Source of the DNA: Nepenthes gracilis
Taxonomy: Eukaryota > Streptophyta > Magnoliopsida > Caryophyllales > Nepenthaceae
DNA length: 64,000 nucleotides
Reading direction: 5' to 3'
Assembly: GCA_033239525.1 (NCBI GenBank)
Contig: BSYO01000013.1
Span: forward strand, 3,682,501-3,746,500
The position numbers were made by a program, and so were the translations under genes. Within the stretch, counting starts at the first letter, position 1. Each line of letters starts with the position of its first letter. Positions 29,128 to 41,700 of this stretch are shown piece by piece. The notes beneath the pieces are model-generated. The model worked only from the letters and a program-made list of their open reading frames with translations. It made no database searches and was not told the origin of the DNA.

Positions 29128-31854
29128 ATGGGCTCATACGAAAATAACCCATAATTCTGACACATTTATTTTTTTTACTCATTTCCATGATAGATTTAGA
29201 AAAGCAAACATCGTTGTTATCATCACCACCATTTTAACTAATATGAAATCAATAAAACAGAGACATTCCAACCAGTATTTCTTCACAATCCTACAATAAT
29301 TGATGACGATCTTTTGGCTTCTATCGCCGGCTGGATAACCGGAAACGACCAAAAAGGAAAAAATCAAAACAGATGTGAACTATGAACTTCTTCAGAAATT
29401 TAAAAGAAAATGTCGAAGGAAGGAGAGCAATAATGCCTGACTCGATCCTGTCTGCCAGTTAACGACTCAAATGAAGAGGAGAGACGAACACTGAGCGAGA
29501 GCTAAAATGTCGTAGTCTTCCGAGGTGAATGATGGAAAACGACCTTTGATTTGCAACAGGATAGGTGAGAAGCGCATTTCTGTCATTCAGCGCAATTAAT
29601 GTCCGGAAGGAACAGCAGAAATCTTGAAGCTCAAACGCCATTAACGTCCCGCTGTTGCAGCTTTTCTTTCTGCGGCTGATTTTTTCCTATATGAGATACA
29701 GGTAAAACAGAGGGAAAGGAAGCGAAGAGCAACTGCCATTTCTCAATGGCAAAATCGTAAGGTTCTGGAAATGCGGGAAATCGGAGAAAAGCCATTTTCA
29801 GCCCCGCTTGTTTCTGTCCGAACGTAGGGGTAGTCACCAGAGCGAAGTGGTAACAAAGTAGCCGCACAGAATCACCTTCTTTTTAGGAAGAGTTAATGCT
29901 TACTGGGTATTTTAATCTGACACAAACATGCATAGTATCAACACAATGAAAACAAATCTAAAACTCTTTATCTATTGTCTGCCATCAAATATCATAAAAT
30001 CACTACAAATAAATTATATAATTAATTATATAAGTTATACGATAATGTTTAACGTAAAAATTTTTTAATTAAAAATAAATAAATACATAATTTCTAAACA
30101 AATCTGCTATAGTACATACGGTTATAAACAACTCTATATGAGATTCTTTTATAATAACTCGTGTGAATAACTAATTGATATAATCTATAATATGTCTGAC
30201 AGTCCATTAAAAAAGAATAAAATAGAAAGTTGAGTAATCAAATGGTAATACGTTTTAAAATCAAAATTAAAGTAATGTACTCAAACTTAGTGAAGACTAA
30301 AATTCAGATTGAACCTCAATAAGATATTAAATATCTTCATTTTCTCACTTTTTAGCCGGCTCCCATTGTGTTAAATAATCTCAAATCCTTTGCCCTGAAT
30401 TGTAATTGACACTTTTATAATCTTCTACGTTATTTTAATTATTTGTTTATGTGAGTTCTTACACTAAAATTGAGCAAATTTTTAAATAATATGTTCATTA
30501 ACATGAACACTCACCAAAAATGATAAAAAAAAAATCCTAACAATTTCAATTAGATTGGTAAGAAAATTTTACTTTAGGGTACAACATATCCATATATAAG
30601 ATGCATTACTCATGTATTTTAGTTTAAAACATGTATTGATGGATAATTAGAATAAAAATTGTTAAAAATGAACTAAAAATTCGTGTCATTTTTGTGTTAG
30701 AATATAATTTTTTTATTTTTTGTTTTTGATTATTGATTTTTAAATTAACAATTACTTGAATCTATTATATATTTATGTCTTCAGAAAGTAAAAAAAAAAA
30801 TAATTTAGTATAAATATTTTATTTTATTATTTATAAAAATTATTTGCTTGATGGTTTTGACATTATTAGTATAAAAAATTAGTATAAAAATGAATATTTA
30901 TTGTTACTTGATGGTTCTGACATTAATAGTTGACTACTAAATTATTATTTAATATTATAATTTATACATTAAATCATCATATAAATATTTTAAATTATTG
31001 ATTTTGTAAGTCATATCTTTATTATTTTAATAAAAATATTATAATATTTGAAAAATCTATCAATCAATTAACCATTTGGCCAAATAACCGATCAAATTGA
31101 GTCAAATTACAATTTTAATTGTTTTCTGATTCTATTCAAAATAAGTTCACTATCGCTGATAAAAAAAAAAAAAAAAAAAGGAAAACTTTAAAAGAGATAC
31201 ATATTAGGGGGAGAATTAAGAATTCCTTTTGGGCCAAGAAAAAAGCCCAAATACTTTCGGCCCATGTTCTTTTGTAAGCCCAAAAAAGAGAGAGAATCGG
31301 ATGCTCGTTCCATCGATGCTAGACACAGCTGCTTCCGGTCATCATTTTAGGATTGGGAGGGTGTCCTTCTCCCCTGTGGAGAAGGACCGTCATTCTCTTC
31401 ATCTGAGCCGTCAAATGCAAAATCTAACGGCCCACGCGTATTTTTAAAACTGGACGGTCCACGTTATATTATCCATCCAACACGCGTGGGTCGTTGGATT
31501 TTACATCCAACGGCTCAGATGAGGAGAAGGACGGTCCTTCTCCACGGGAGAGAAGGACCCCCCTGGATCCATCATTTCATGAGTTGCAAGCACAATTAGT
31601 TATTGTATTAAGATTCATCTGCTCTGCGTCTTCAAATTTGACTGTTAGATTAAAATTTAATAATTAAAAATATTAAATACATAGATAAAATATAAAATTA
31701 TTTAAAAACTAATTTTTATGGAACGATTCTAAATAATTTTAATTTCAAAATTATGATAATCAATAAAATAAACTTACCAAAAAAAAAAGATAATCAATAA
31801 AATAAAATAATATGCTATCAGTGCATTCCTAACCTAATCAGGAATTAGCAGACG
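29128..31854. other. Intergenic region with two unassigned minus-strand ORFs
   Basis: Around 29440-29880 the composition rises above the AT-rich surroundings. Two adjoining minus-strand frames are open here: 29459-29641 (60 aa) and 29631-29867 (78 aa). I do not recognise either product; they could be exons of a small gene, a gene fragment or chance. The rest, about 29900-31200, is very AT-rich with poly-A/T runs. A palindromic element lies at 31358-31563. Confidence 0.35.
31358..31563. repeat. Palindromic MITE-like element
   Basis: The two ends are long inverted repeats of each other. The left arm contains gtccttct, gtggagaaggaccgtc and catctgagccgt in order. The right arm contains the complements acggctcagatg, gacggtccttctccac and agaaggac in reverse order. 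Arms are about 55 bases with a few mismatches around a roughly 95-base centre, which itself carries a shorter inverted pair (ccacgcg and cgcgtgg). No clean target-site duplication was found, so the superfamily is open. It lies about 300 bases upstream of the IRX9H leader region. Confidence 0.7.
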
Positions 31855-32124
31855 ATGTTCGCGAACAAGACGGGATGCAGAGAGCATCACCAAATCAAGC
31901 ACAGCGTCCGTTACGCCGATCCATGCGTCGTTCTCTCATTGGCCAAGCACTTCGCAGTCCTCTCCTCCGTTTACCTTCTCCCGCAGCGTAAAATCGCCGT
32001 CTCCTCTCTCTCCTCCCTCCCCGAACAAAGTTTTCAATCCATCCCGCCGCCGCCACTTGCACCTCGAAATTTCTCTAAATTTCTGTCATTTGAGCGAATA
32101 TTATTTTCAACCATTTCGATCTAG
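31855..32124 (+). other. Possible upstream ORF in the IRX9H 5' leader
   Basis: An 89-codon ATG-initiated ORF ends 165 bases before the IRX9H start codon, in a GC-richer tract. A pyrimidine-rich patch at about 31999-32022 could mark the transcription start; if so, the ATG at 31855 would be upstream of the mRNA and the ORF irrelevant. A shorter ATG ORF (7 codons plus stop, 32154-32177) would remain in the leader either way. No peptide similarity is recognised. Confidence 0.35.
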
Positions 32125-32288
32125 CGGGTTTCTTCCCGTTTTAGGCTTCTTCTATGGTCTTTTGGCTATCATTTTGACTATTTTTCCGTTTCTTCTTTCT
32201 CATTTGATTTGGAGTGTTGCTGTTAGCGGTTATTTGGTTTTGGGTTATGTAATGAAATCGTTTTCAATGTTTTGAGCGGCCAAAACTA

Positions 32289-35200
32289 ATGGCATCCATC
32301 CGGCGAACTCTCTCTCCTGCAAATCACGGATCCGCTCCGAGTCCGTTTTCCGACAACTCTCCGTCTCATAAGTTTCTCTCCAATTCGAGACCCGCTGCTG
32401 GTTCTTTTCCGTCTATCCCTGCATTCTTCTTTGGACTGCGGAGATTTTTCTCCGCAATATTACCTCAGAAGCACGCTCGAAGAGGTCCTCAATGGTGGAA
32501 GATGTCATTCTATAGGTGTTTTTTGTTTTTCTTTATTGGATTTTTATTAGGAATGATGCCTTTTGGCCAGATTGATGACATCAGGGCACATGATTTTACT
32601 TTCGGAAATAAACCACCTGCAGTTCGTGTTCGTGAGGAGGAAAGTAGGAATGATTATGCCGCCGTCAGGCATGATAATATTGGTATCGAGTTAGCTAAGG
32701 TGTCGTTTGTTGAGAGGAGAATAGAGGAGAAGTTCACTTCCGATCCGAAGAAATTGCTAATTGTTGTGACGGCAACATACACTAGGTCGCTTCAAGCGTT
32801 TTATCTGAATAGATTAGGGCAAGTGCTTAGGCTTGTGAATCCACCATTGTTGTGGATTGTGGTGGAGATGAATGCTCAGTCAGCTGAGACTGGGGAGATT
32901 CTGAGGAAAACGGGTGTTATGTATAGGCATTTGGTGTGCTTGAAAAATTTGACGAATATCAAAGATAGGGGTGTTCAGCAGAGAAATACAGCACTCCACC
33001 ACATTGAGCTTCATAAACTTGATGGGATCGTTTACTTTGCGGACGATGATAATGTCTACACGCTGGAGTTATTCCAGATAATGAGAGAAATCAGGTATAT
33101 AGATTGGTTTTATTCAAATTTATTATGGCATTATTGTTTATATATACGATTCTACTGATACCACATCTCATTAATATCTGGAAAACATTTGTGGAAATTA
33201 TGTTTCCTAATGTCCACTCTGGGATAAATATTTTATCTTTTTTTTTTCAGTTGGAGAATAGATTACACAAACTCAATGACTCTTCCTGCAATTTGCTCGG
33301 CTTCTTGTCCTCTTTGGTGTGGTTTGTTTTTTTCTTCAACTAATATTTGTTGGTTTTCATTGCTGATCCCAAGAAGAATGATAACAAAAATATAAACAAA
33401 AAACATCATGAAAAGGGCTTATTTGTTTTAGTCTTGTGTTGAATAATTGCTTCTGCGAACCATATTAGGGCCATCTATTTTTAGCAGGAGCACAGGGGAG
33501 TAGTTCAGAGAATGTTTGTAGCTATTATAGGAGTACTTGAAAAAATAATTGGGTCTTCTACATGAACACCTACTTTTTTCGGGCCATTTCTGTCATTTCA
33601 TGTGACATTGTTGAACTTTGTAAAAATTTTCTGTTTAATTTATAGAGTGGAAAGTTAGACATTGGAGTGAAAAAAAAGCCTATAAAATAGGCGTTTATGT
33701 ATTAAAATTTCAAAAGAATTCTTGAAACAGAAGGTACATGTGTGAAAAATTCAAAAGAAGTCTTAAAAAAGAAGGTACAATTGGGAGTACAGATGCACCT
33801 AATTTAGCAATGAACATGAACCTCCTTTTTTTTTTTTTCCAATAATAATCGAAGTATGACTTTATGCCTTGAAGTATTATTTAGCTGGGTGGGATTATAA
33901 GTTAAATAATTCCCTTTCATTGGTAATTCTATTGTACGTGATGACTTACTTATGGATAAATACCAATCTAATGGCTGACTCGATTGAATTGTCTATTTTG
34001 ATTAAGTTTGTTAGAGTCAGAGGTTCCATTTGGGTGTTAAAATATGCACATTCACTGAAAGCTTGATCTTCATTATTAGATTTCCATTAACACTCAACTA
34101 GGTTTATGAGAGGGGAATACATGCAAATAACTTCTTTGTTGTGGCTAGTTTCACTCCATAAAGTTTTTAATGCTCACAACTAGTTGTCCAGCCACAATTG
34201 AAGGCAATAAACGAAAAAAGGTGGAAAATGTTATAGTGGGTGCGTTACAAATAATAAATTGTGTCTTTAGACTTGAGTATTATTTTAAGGGGGGAATTGT
34301 TGGGAATCACTCCTGCGAAGAAGTTCTTCTGATTGAAGAACTCAATCAGAACTGGAAGGAGTTCCGGTCAACATCGTTGACCGGATGGACGCTCAACAAG
34401 CCGGTCAACATAGTTGATCTGCTAAAGGACAAGTTGACCGGTTTAGCTGAGGGTTCTCAGAACAACAATAAAGACGGTCAACAGGACGTTGACCGGTCTG
34501 AATGAGAGGACGGTCAACAAGGTTGACCGGCTCGTTAAAGGCAATACAGAACATCTGCTATGTCTGAAAAGGAGTAGATTGACCTGCCAGTTTAGGTAAC
34601 TTTGAAACTTCAAGACAGCAGATCTGTCTGCTACTGCTGCAGGCATGCGCTGCCTGCTACTGCACCGATGCATGCTTCTTGGAAATTGTGCACCAACCAT
34701 GGAGCAAGACGGTAATCCAGTTGCTGCTAGTCTTAAGTATATTCTTATATATAGGTGTGTGTGGATCAACTGAGAAGAAGTAGTGAGAGTGTGTGAGAGT
34801 AAGAAGAAAAACAGAGGAGAGGAAGAAGGCCCAACTGTGTGTGTATTTCCGCCTCTTGTTTTGTAATCTCTATCTCATACATAGTGCAATTTTACGGAGT
34901 TAATGTCTCGTGATTTTTTCCTTAATTCATAAGAGTTTTCCACGTAAATATCGGTTGTCGTTTTCTTACTTCCATCCCTTCTATTCGATTCCATTGTGCC
35001 TGTGTTTGTCGGCCGCCCCATATCCGGCCAACAGGAATCAGATCATTCTTTGACCTAAATTGCTTTTGATCACGTGAATATAGAGAACTAATGGCATCTT
35101 GCTCTCTTGGAACTGTATCTTGTTCTGGCTGAAATAGTTCAGACACTCTAGTTCCTCGATTTTCCAAATAGAAAGAGATAGCTCAATACATGAAGCTTCT

Positions 35201-36568
35201 TACACTACATGCTTTAGAGAGGATTAATGTTATACAACCTTACACTTGCAATGCAAAGACATTGGTCCTTAATTTGAAGTTGTGACCTTTGGTTTATAAG
35301 CGAATAATCTTACTGTGTTGGCAAAGCTCCATTTGCTTCATTTTTTAAATCTTTGTATTTTTTTCCTATTTATTTTTTTGGATGTAGGAAAGAGCTCGAC
35401 TACCAACATGCCAAAGCTGTAGGCTCTTTTTTTTTTTTCCTTTTTCTTTTTCTTTCTTGGATTTGTTAGACTATAGGGAATTAGTGTCAGGATTATTACA
35501 AGCCCAGTTTAAGTCATCGTCAAAGCACATTTCATGCATTTTTCTGTCTTTCATGTGATCTGTTGCTACCAATTTCCAAAGCTCTGCAGTTCCATTTTAC
35601 ACTTCTTATACATATACTTATTCATGATGTTGATCCTTCTTATACTTTATGATATTCATGATGTTAATCCTGTAATTTCTGTAGCCGTTTTGGCACTTGG
35701 CCTGTTGCGATGCTAGCACCCAGCAAAAATAAAGCAATATTGGAAGGTCCAGTATGTAATGGAAGTCAAGTAATCGGATGGCACACAAATGAGAAAAGCA
35801 AGCGAGTCCGCAGATTCCATGTTGATATGTCGGGATTTGCATTCAATAGCACCATATTGTGGGACCCTAAGAGATGGAAACGGCCATTTTCTTATCCCAT
35901 TCGACAGCTAGACACTGTGAAGGAGGGTTTCCAGGTAGGAATCACGCCATTTCATCTCATGAGTATTCTTCTGTATATTTTCAGATGGAATCGTGATTGA
36001 ATAAGGTGGGGACGTTAGAGTTCATCTCATGAGTATTCTTCTGTATATTTTCAGATGGAATCATGATTGAATAAGGTGGGGACGTTAGAGTCACGATAGC
36101 AGCCACAAGCCTCTAATCATTTAAATTTTTGATAACCAATATATAAACTTTTGCCATTGCTGTTGAAATAACAACGAATGTACATTTTTGGATATTTCAG
36201 GTTTGGAATTTTTTCCCGGATGATATTTGCTTGTGACTAATAATTCAACAGCAACAAATAACTGCAGTTTAACGAAATCCTATTTTCATATTTGTAAGCA
36301 GCAAAAACAACAGTCAATAGCTACCAGTTATAGCAAATTTTTGGCCACTAAACCAAACAAGATCTAAATAACTTCTCTTGATGTTGATTTCTAACAGGAG
36401 ACCACATTTATAGAACAGCTGGTGGCAGATGAAAGTCAAATGGAAGGCATCCCTGGTGGTTGTGGTCGCATAATGAACTGGCATCTCCATTTGGAAGCTT
36501 GTTGTATCGGCTATCCTAGGGGGTGGCTGCTTCAAAGCAACCTAGATGCTATTCTCCCCCTCAAGTAA
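32289..36568 (+). CDS. IRX9H: GT43 xylan xylosyltransferase, IRX9H/IRX9-L type
   Basis: Plant GT43 proteins of the IRX9/IRX14 groups are Golgi type II membrane proteins needed to elongate the beta-1,4-xylan backbone of cell walls. Exons are 32289-33094, 35685-35934 and 36398-36568, with GT-AG junctions and preserved frame, giving 408 aa. A short cytosolic N-terminus ([10 protein letters not shown] is typical of the IRX9H subgroup) precedes one membrane segment near residues 74-92. The catalytic domain begins near residue 155 ([20 protein letters not shown]). The nucleotide-sugar and metal-binding motif YFADDDN has its DDD at residues 252-254. Exon 2 contains [15 protein letters not shown] and [11 protein letters not shown]; exon 3 contains ETTFIEQLV and ends ILPLK. 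All key motifs are intact. Intron 1 (2.6 kb) holds a solo LTR; intron 2 holds a 70-bp tandem duplication. IRX9 itself cannot be fully excluded, but the N-terminus favours IRX9H. Confidence 0.96.
34298..35033 (+). mobile_element. Solo LTR with W-box cluster, in IRX9H intron 1
   Basis: The 736-bp segment begins tgttgggaatcactcctg and ends cggccaaca, with a perfect 5-bp duplication ggaat at 34293-34297 and 35034-35038. No internal region or second LTR is present. A TATA-like tatatatagg lies near 34747-34756, followed by a ga-rich transcribed-like region, giving + orientation, the same as IRX9H. The upstream part contains nine W-box cores (TTGACC or its complement) between 34366 and 34584. Confidence 0.9.
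34366..34584. promoter_or_regulatory. Cluster of nine W-box cores in paired inverted arrangement
   Basis: GGTCAA occurs at 34366, 34403, 34476 and 34512; TTGACC occurs at 34377, 34434, 34489 and 34523, plus a ninth copy at 34579. Forward and reverse copies alternate, and three close pairs form imperfect palindromes of the type ggtcaac-spacer-gttgacc. TTGACC is the core bound by plant WRKY factors. The array sits in the presumed U3 part of the solo LTR. Regulatory activity is inference. Confidence 0.7.
35951..36090 (+). repeat. 70-bp tandem duplication in IRX9H intron 2
   Basis: Two adjacent 70-base copies, 35951-36020 and 36021-36090, are identical except for one base (tcgtgattga versus tcatgattga). 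The first copy starts 16 bases after the exon 2 donor. The near identity indicates a recent duplication. Confidence 0.95.
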
Positions 36569-38765
36569 TGGAAATTCACCAGTCATAATGATGGTGTTGA
36601 GCGCCCCAAAGGTTGGTTCAATTGGTTCTATGTAGTTACCATAGCTTTGAACTGCCAAGAAAGCTGGTTAATCATAGTATTTAAGGTTTTGGAAGTAAAT
36701 AATAGGGAATTAAATGCAACTTATCAAGGAAGATACAAGCAAAGACAACTCTCTGTGAGCGTGCAGTTTCTATTTTTTTTTTTTGGGGGGTTCCATTTGT
36801 TCCCATGCCACTTCGGGTAAAATGTAGCAATTTTAGATTCTATCTTCTTTTTTCTTTTCCCATTAATTTTATTCTTTTTTCCTGGGGAGCCACTGGGGTG
36901 GCCTTTACAGCATCGTTCTGCTTGCTTCAAGTTTCATCAATATCAATAACACTAAGTTCTTAAATCCCATTAAGTGAGATTGTCTATATAAATCAGCTTT
37001 TACTATTTTCTCGAGTTAGTGTATTGTTCTTTGAGTGTAGCAGTAAATTTAATTAATGTTTTATCACCTCAGTCAGTTTTTTATAGTGTTTTCATTTTTT
37101 TCTTTAATCACTCCTTTCTCACCTTTTCTCCCGTTGAGCATTATTGGCTCACATTTTTAGTGTCCGAACCACAGTAGATATTGTTTTTTATATATATAAC
37201 TTTTAAATGTTATTGTGTTCTATATATATAACTTTTAAATGTTAACGTATACGAGTGCGCCTACAAAGATCACTTAGGACCCAAGCCAAGTGAAATTCTT
37301 GTGAGAAAACGCGAGTTAGTTTCAGTTAATTTGCATCTCATGGCGCATATATCTACCATGCTTCATGTATTACCCCTTCCCTTCTGTCAACTTTGTGTTA
37401 CTTTTGTCTTGACAATCCAGTGAAATTATATTGACAGCTACGTCATCTACAAATGCAAGATTAGCACCACCTCAAACCGCTACCCTGGAGCAGAAGCAGC
37501 AATGGCGGACACAGGCGGTAGAGACAGAGCGCAACGGGATGCTTCTTTGCAGATACAGTTTCTTTCCTGAAGATAATTCTTTTTTCCAAGAAAAATGGAA
37601 TTTTGTGCTGGCTGTAGAGCCATACTTCATTCAGTGCTTTGCCGATCTCATCTAGATTTTCTCAAATGTCAGTCGCCTTATCTTCCTTACAGAGGCAGTA
37701 TGGACATTCTCTCAGAATCATTCGCTACGGCTCAGTGTTTTAATATTCACATTGATTTTGATTCAAATTGACGATTCTCCAAAAAGGTAAAGGAAAATCG
37801 TTGCTCTTTGCCGCTCATATCTGATATGGACCTCCACCACTCACCACCACCATGCCCACCTGCTGTGGGAAGGTTTAGCCAGAACTGTTAACTTCCATAA
37901 ACTGGACTGATTATTTGGCATTGCTATTATTTACCCAGGAAGGGAAGAATGAAAGGTTCACCAAGGTAGAATAGTCAGCTATCTGTAGATGTCTTTGATG
38001 TTTTGTTATCTTTAACATGACGCTGCAGGTAGCCATAGGAAAAAGAATGAGGAAAAAGAGCTTGAAATTGCAGACTCTATATTTTTTGTGCAGCAGTAAA
38101 TGCCCAGAAAAATAAATAAACCGCATAAATATTATCTCCAGATCACAAAATTTGAAGAACTGATGATGAGAAAGAAGATTGATATGAGAAAATCGTTAGT
38201 TTAAATTACAAAAAATAAAATAACAGTGAGTTTATTTAAGTATTTTATGATCTTCGTAACACCATTCCAAAAAATACATTAAATCATCAATTTTCTGTTT
38301 CATATATTTCAAAAAATCACAAGTGACATTGGTTACTCTTAGGAATTTGACAATTTCTTTTGCTATAATTTGAGAGTTTGGCAACCACATTTAATTTTCC
38401 ATTGATTTTAAAATATAAAATGATTTCGAGATATCTCCTCCCAATTGGCCAAAAATTGATATTTATTAGACATGCCCAATTTAGGGATGAAGCCAAAGAC
38501 AGAAAACAAAAGGTGTGATACAAAAAGGAAGAAAGAAAAAAATAATAAAAAATTAATATACAAATATGCTAAGACATCTTCGGGAGTTCCAATATTAAAT
38601 GGAACACCTCATGCACTTCTCTTCTGTCCCTCCGCCTTCCCGGTCTGGTTGAAGAATTCTGTGACTTCCCTCCAGTGAAAAAACCGGACTCCGGGATTCC
38701 GAGCTTAAGCTCAAGGTAAACGGAGGGTAATGAGCACGACGCTGTAACTTTCTCCTACATTGGTA
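36569..38765. other. Convergent intergenic region between IRX9H and symplekin
   Basis: Holds the 3' UTRs of both genes. A 31-base near-repeat of tatatatataacttttaaat occurs around 37180-37235. The GC-richer 74-aa ORF at 37431-37655 (first codon not ATG) has no recognisable domain. No mobile element was identified. Confidence 0.45.
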
Positions 38766-41700
38766 TCACGTTAGCGTTGCTCCATGTACTGAAGAACTCG
38801 TGTCCGGAGGATGAACCTGAGATGGAAGGTGCTGCTGCTGCAAATGCGATTCATTTGAGAGGCCAAGAACTGCCATGATTGACCTGTCGAAAAGGAGAAA
38901 CCTAATCATCTCATTATATCATCAATAGAAAAGGCGGTAGTCCATGAGGTTCACAGTCAAATCACAATCATCTCATTATATCATCAATAGAAAAGGCGGT
39001 AGTCCATGAGGTTCACAGTCAAATCACCCCATATTCTTATCGAAAACAGCTGCTCATAGGGGCTCAGAGGCATGGAGCATGATGGTGTGACCATGGGCAC
39101 AGGAGATTAGTTTCAAAATACTCTTAAGAAAATCTCTGGAAAGGATAAAGGATTTTGGACCTTTTTGCCGGTAGAAAATGAAAAATATGGCCGTTAATGA
39201 TTGTATTAAAAGCATCGCAGTGATAGTTTATTCCACTGCTTTAACATATTTCAAGGACCATCATAGACATCAGGTAACATTTCTCCCTAACTTAGGCCTA
39301 CCAATGCAACATCCCATTAGATCTGAAAGCTGAGGTAAAAATATTTCAGTAGATAAACTCTGGAATGCCTCTTTTGTTGTGGCAAAAGGGATGAATTGAA
39401 GTAAAATTCGACAACAGGAAACCCCTCATATCACTAGTGTTTTCTAACGAATATGTCAGTTCACAATGAGATTATTTATCCTATAAATGCTGCAATAAAA
39501 GGATGTTATATCTTCAGTAGACCACAGACACCACAATGATCTTAGAATCAGTCTTTCATGAATCACAGGGTGGCAGCTGATTAGATGCTTATCGGAACTT
39601 GGAATTTGACCATAACAACCAGAAACAAAGGCATCAGTTCTATTGCCAGACATGGAATCCTTGGAAAACATACAGAATTCCAGGTGCATTAACCATGCAG
39701 GATTCAGTAGTTTTGAAATGGAATCTAATCTTTAACTAGTGCTGCCATCAAATGGCCAAATCTTCTTCTTTTTCTTTTTTCTTTTTATTTTTTTCTGTCA
39801 GCTGATAAAAAACCAATATCTCGACTTTAATTCAGATGCGATTTTGCGGAATGCAGGAGATGATGTGCAAATGGCCAAAACTTACAAAGAACAAAAGCTG
39901 GTTTTGCATGTCTGAAGTTTCATACAAGCAGGAAGGAAGCATTAAGCTAACACTGCCATGTCAGCATATTAAAACACTTTAGTAACTCTTGTGATGTAAC
40001 AATCTTCAAAAAAATAATCTCCAGCTCTCAGTGCGACAAATAGCAAGAGGATGCTCCCAAAAGAATAAAGAAGCCCCCAAAAGAATCTGTAGTGGCAGCT
40101 CACCTGGTAAGTGATTATAGTTTCCTAGTTAAGATCTTTTGACTGACTGAATTCTGTTGATAATGTCCCAAATTTAATGAATGTAGGGTTGGCTTCAAAC
40201 AGTCTTTTCTTGGTCTTGATGGGTGATTGTTGCTTTCCTTTCACATCACCATTCAAAAGGAAGAACATTGAGTGCATTTCAACATAGAAGAATGCGAATG
40301 TTTTTGAGAAAAATTACTATTTTTAATGCTCGTGAGACTAAACCTTTCTATAACTGATTTACAAGTGACTAAAACAAGTTATATCCAATTCACCATCGGG
40401 GCAGTTAATTCATCTAGTAAGTTTTTTCGGCTTTCTTGTTCTCTCACTTTTTACTTCTTTTAGGAGCTTCCATGTCCTCATGAAACCTGTACTTCTTCAT
40501 TAATGATTTTTTTTTTGTTTACTAAGAAAAGTAATCGCTTGGGAAAAAGAGACATTGTAAGTCCTCTTTGCACTTGGTGGGAATATTAAGCAACCGAATA
40601 AATGTATACCTAGGCAACGAAGCTCTAATAGTTGGTTGTCCTGCAAAAGCAGCAAGCGAAACTCTGAGGTTTGAATGTTTGCTTAGGGCACTTTCAAGCT
40701 GTGGTGCGGGTAGCTGCAAGCAGCAAATGAAGAAATAACAAGTAATTAATAAATATACCCACATTTGGAGACACTTCTATATGAAAGAGATATCAAAATT
40801 TACCTGTAACAATACACGAAAAGAATGTGGTTGTGTTTGAGAGACGCATTTCAAGAAACCTACCCATAGCTTGGGCATCTTCCAGATCTGCAATTTTCAG
40901 GCAATAAAAATTAATTTTGTCCCCCATAAAACAGATGCTCATTATCAGAACAAAAGCTGCAGCAATATGGGGGGAAAAATGATCGCACCTGTTTGACCAC
41001 GAGCTTCGAGAGGATCTCCATAACAAAATCAACCTAGATATCACATTAACATATAGATCATGGATTACTATTTGTCTATCTACATCACTTTCATCATAGG
41101 TACTGGTAGTCAGAAGAATCAACCATTGCAGATAGATAGAACAAGAAGAAACAGAAGGAAAAAAAAAAAAAAAAACAAACTAGATAAAATATATAGTATA
41201 TGTACATGAAATGCCTCATGCCTACAAAAAAGCGATCATCACCAAGAAGGGTAGTACCCAAGCGCAAAACAGAAATAGAGATTATAAAAGATGTTATAGA
41301 AGTTATCCAAAAAGAGATTTCTGCATAAAAGAAATACTAATTGGGGCTTTAAAATTAAATTAGTAAAAATGCTCAAGTATTACCACCCATAATTTCTATC
41401 CAGAGTACACCCTTATCCACAGATTATGTGGATAGCTACAAGGAATAAATTAATCTTATACTTGCCTTCCTGTCTCCATATCAATAAAGATAATACTATT
41501 GTCTACGTCATTGTATCACAGTTCTCTATATTTCAGAATTGGAGTAAATATCTCGGTGTATTTCAGATCAACATTGAAGGGTTTTCGATAAATGCATAGA
41601 TTTATATCCAAATTGTATTAACAATTAGGATAACACAAATGTTCAGTTAGGTTTTTTTCAAAAATATTAAATTTTGTATTCTCAATAGTTGTACAAAACC

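Noticed and set aside
37431..37655. 74-codon ORF between IRX9H and symplekin
   Set aside because: First codon is not ATG, no domain, and it lies in the convergent 3' flanks; kept only as a note.
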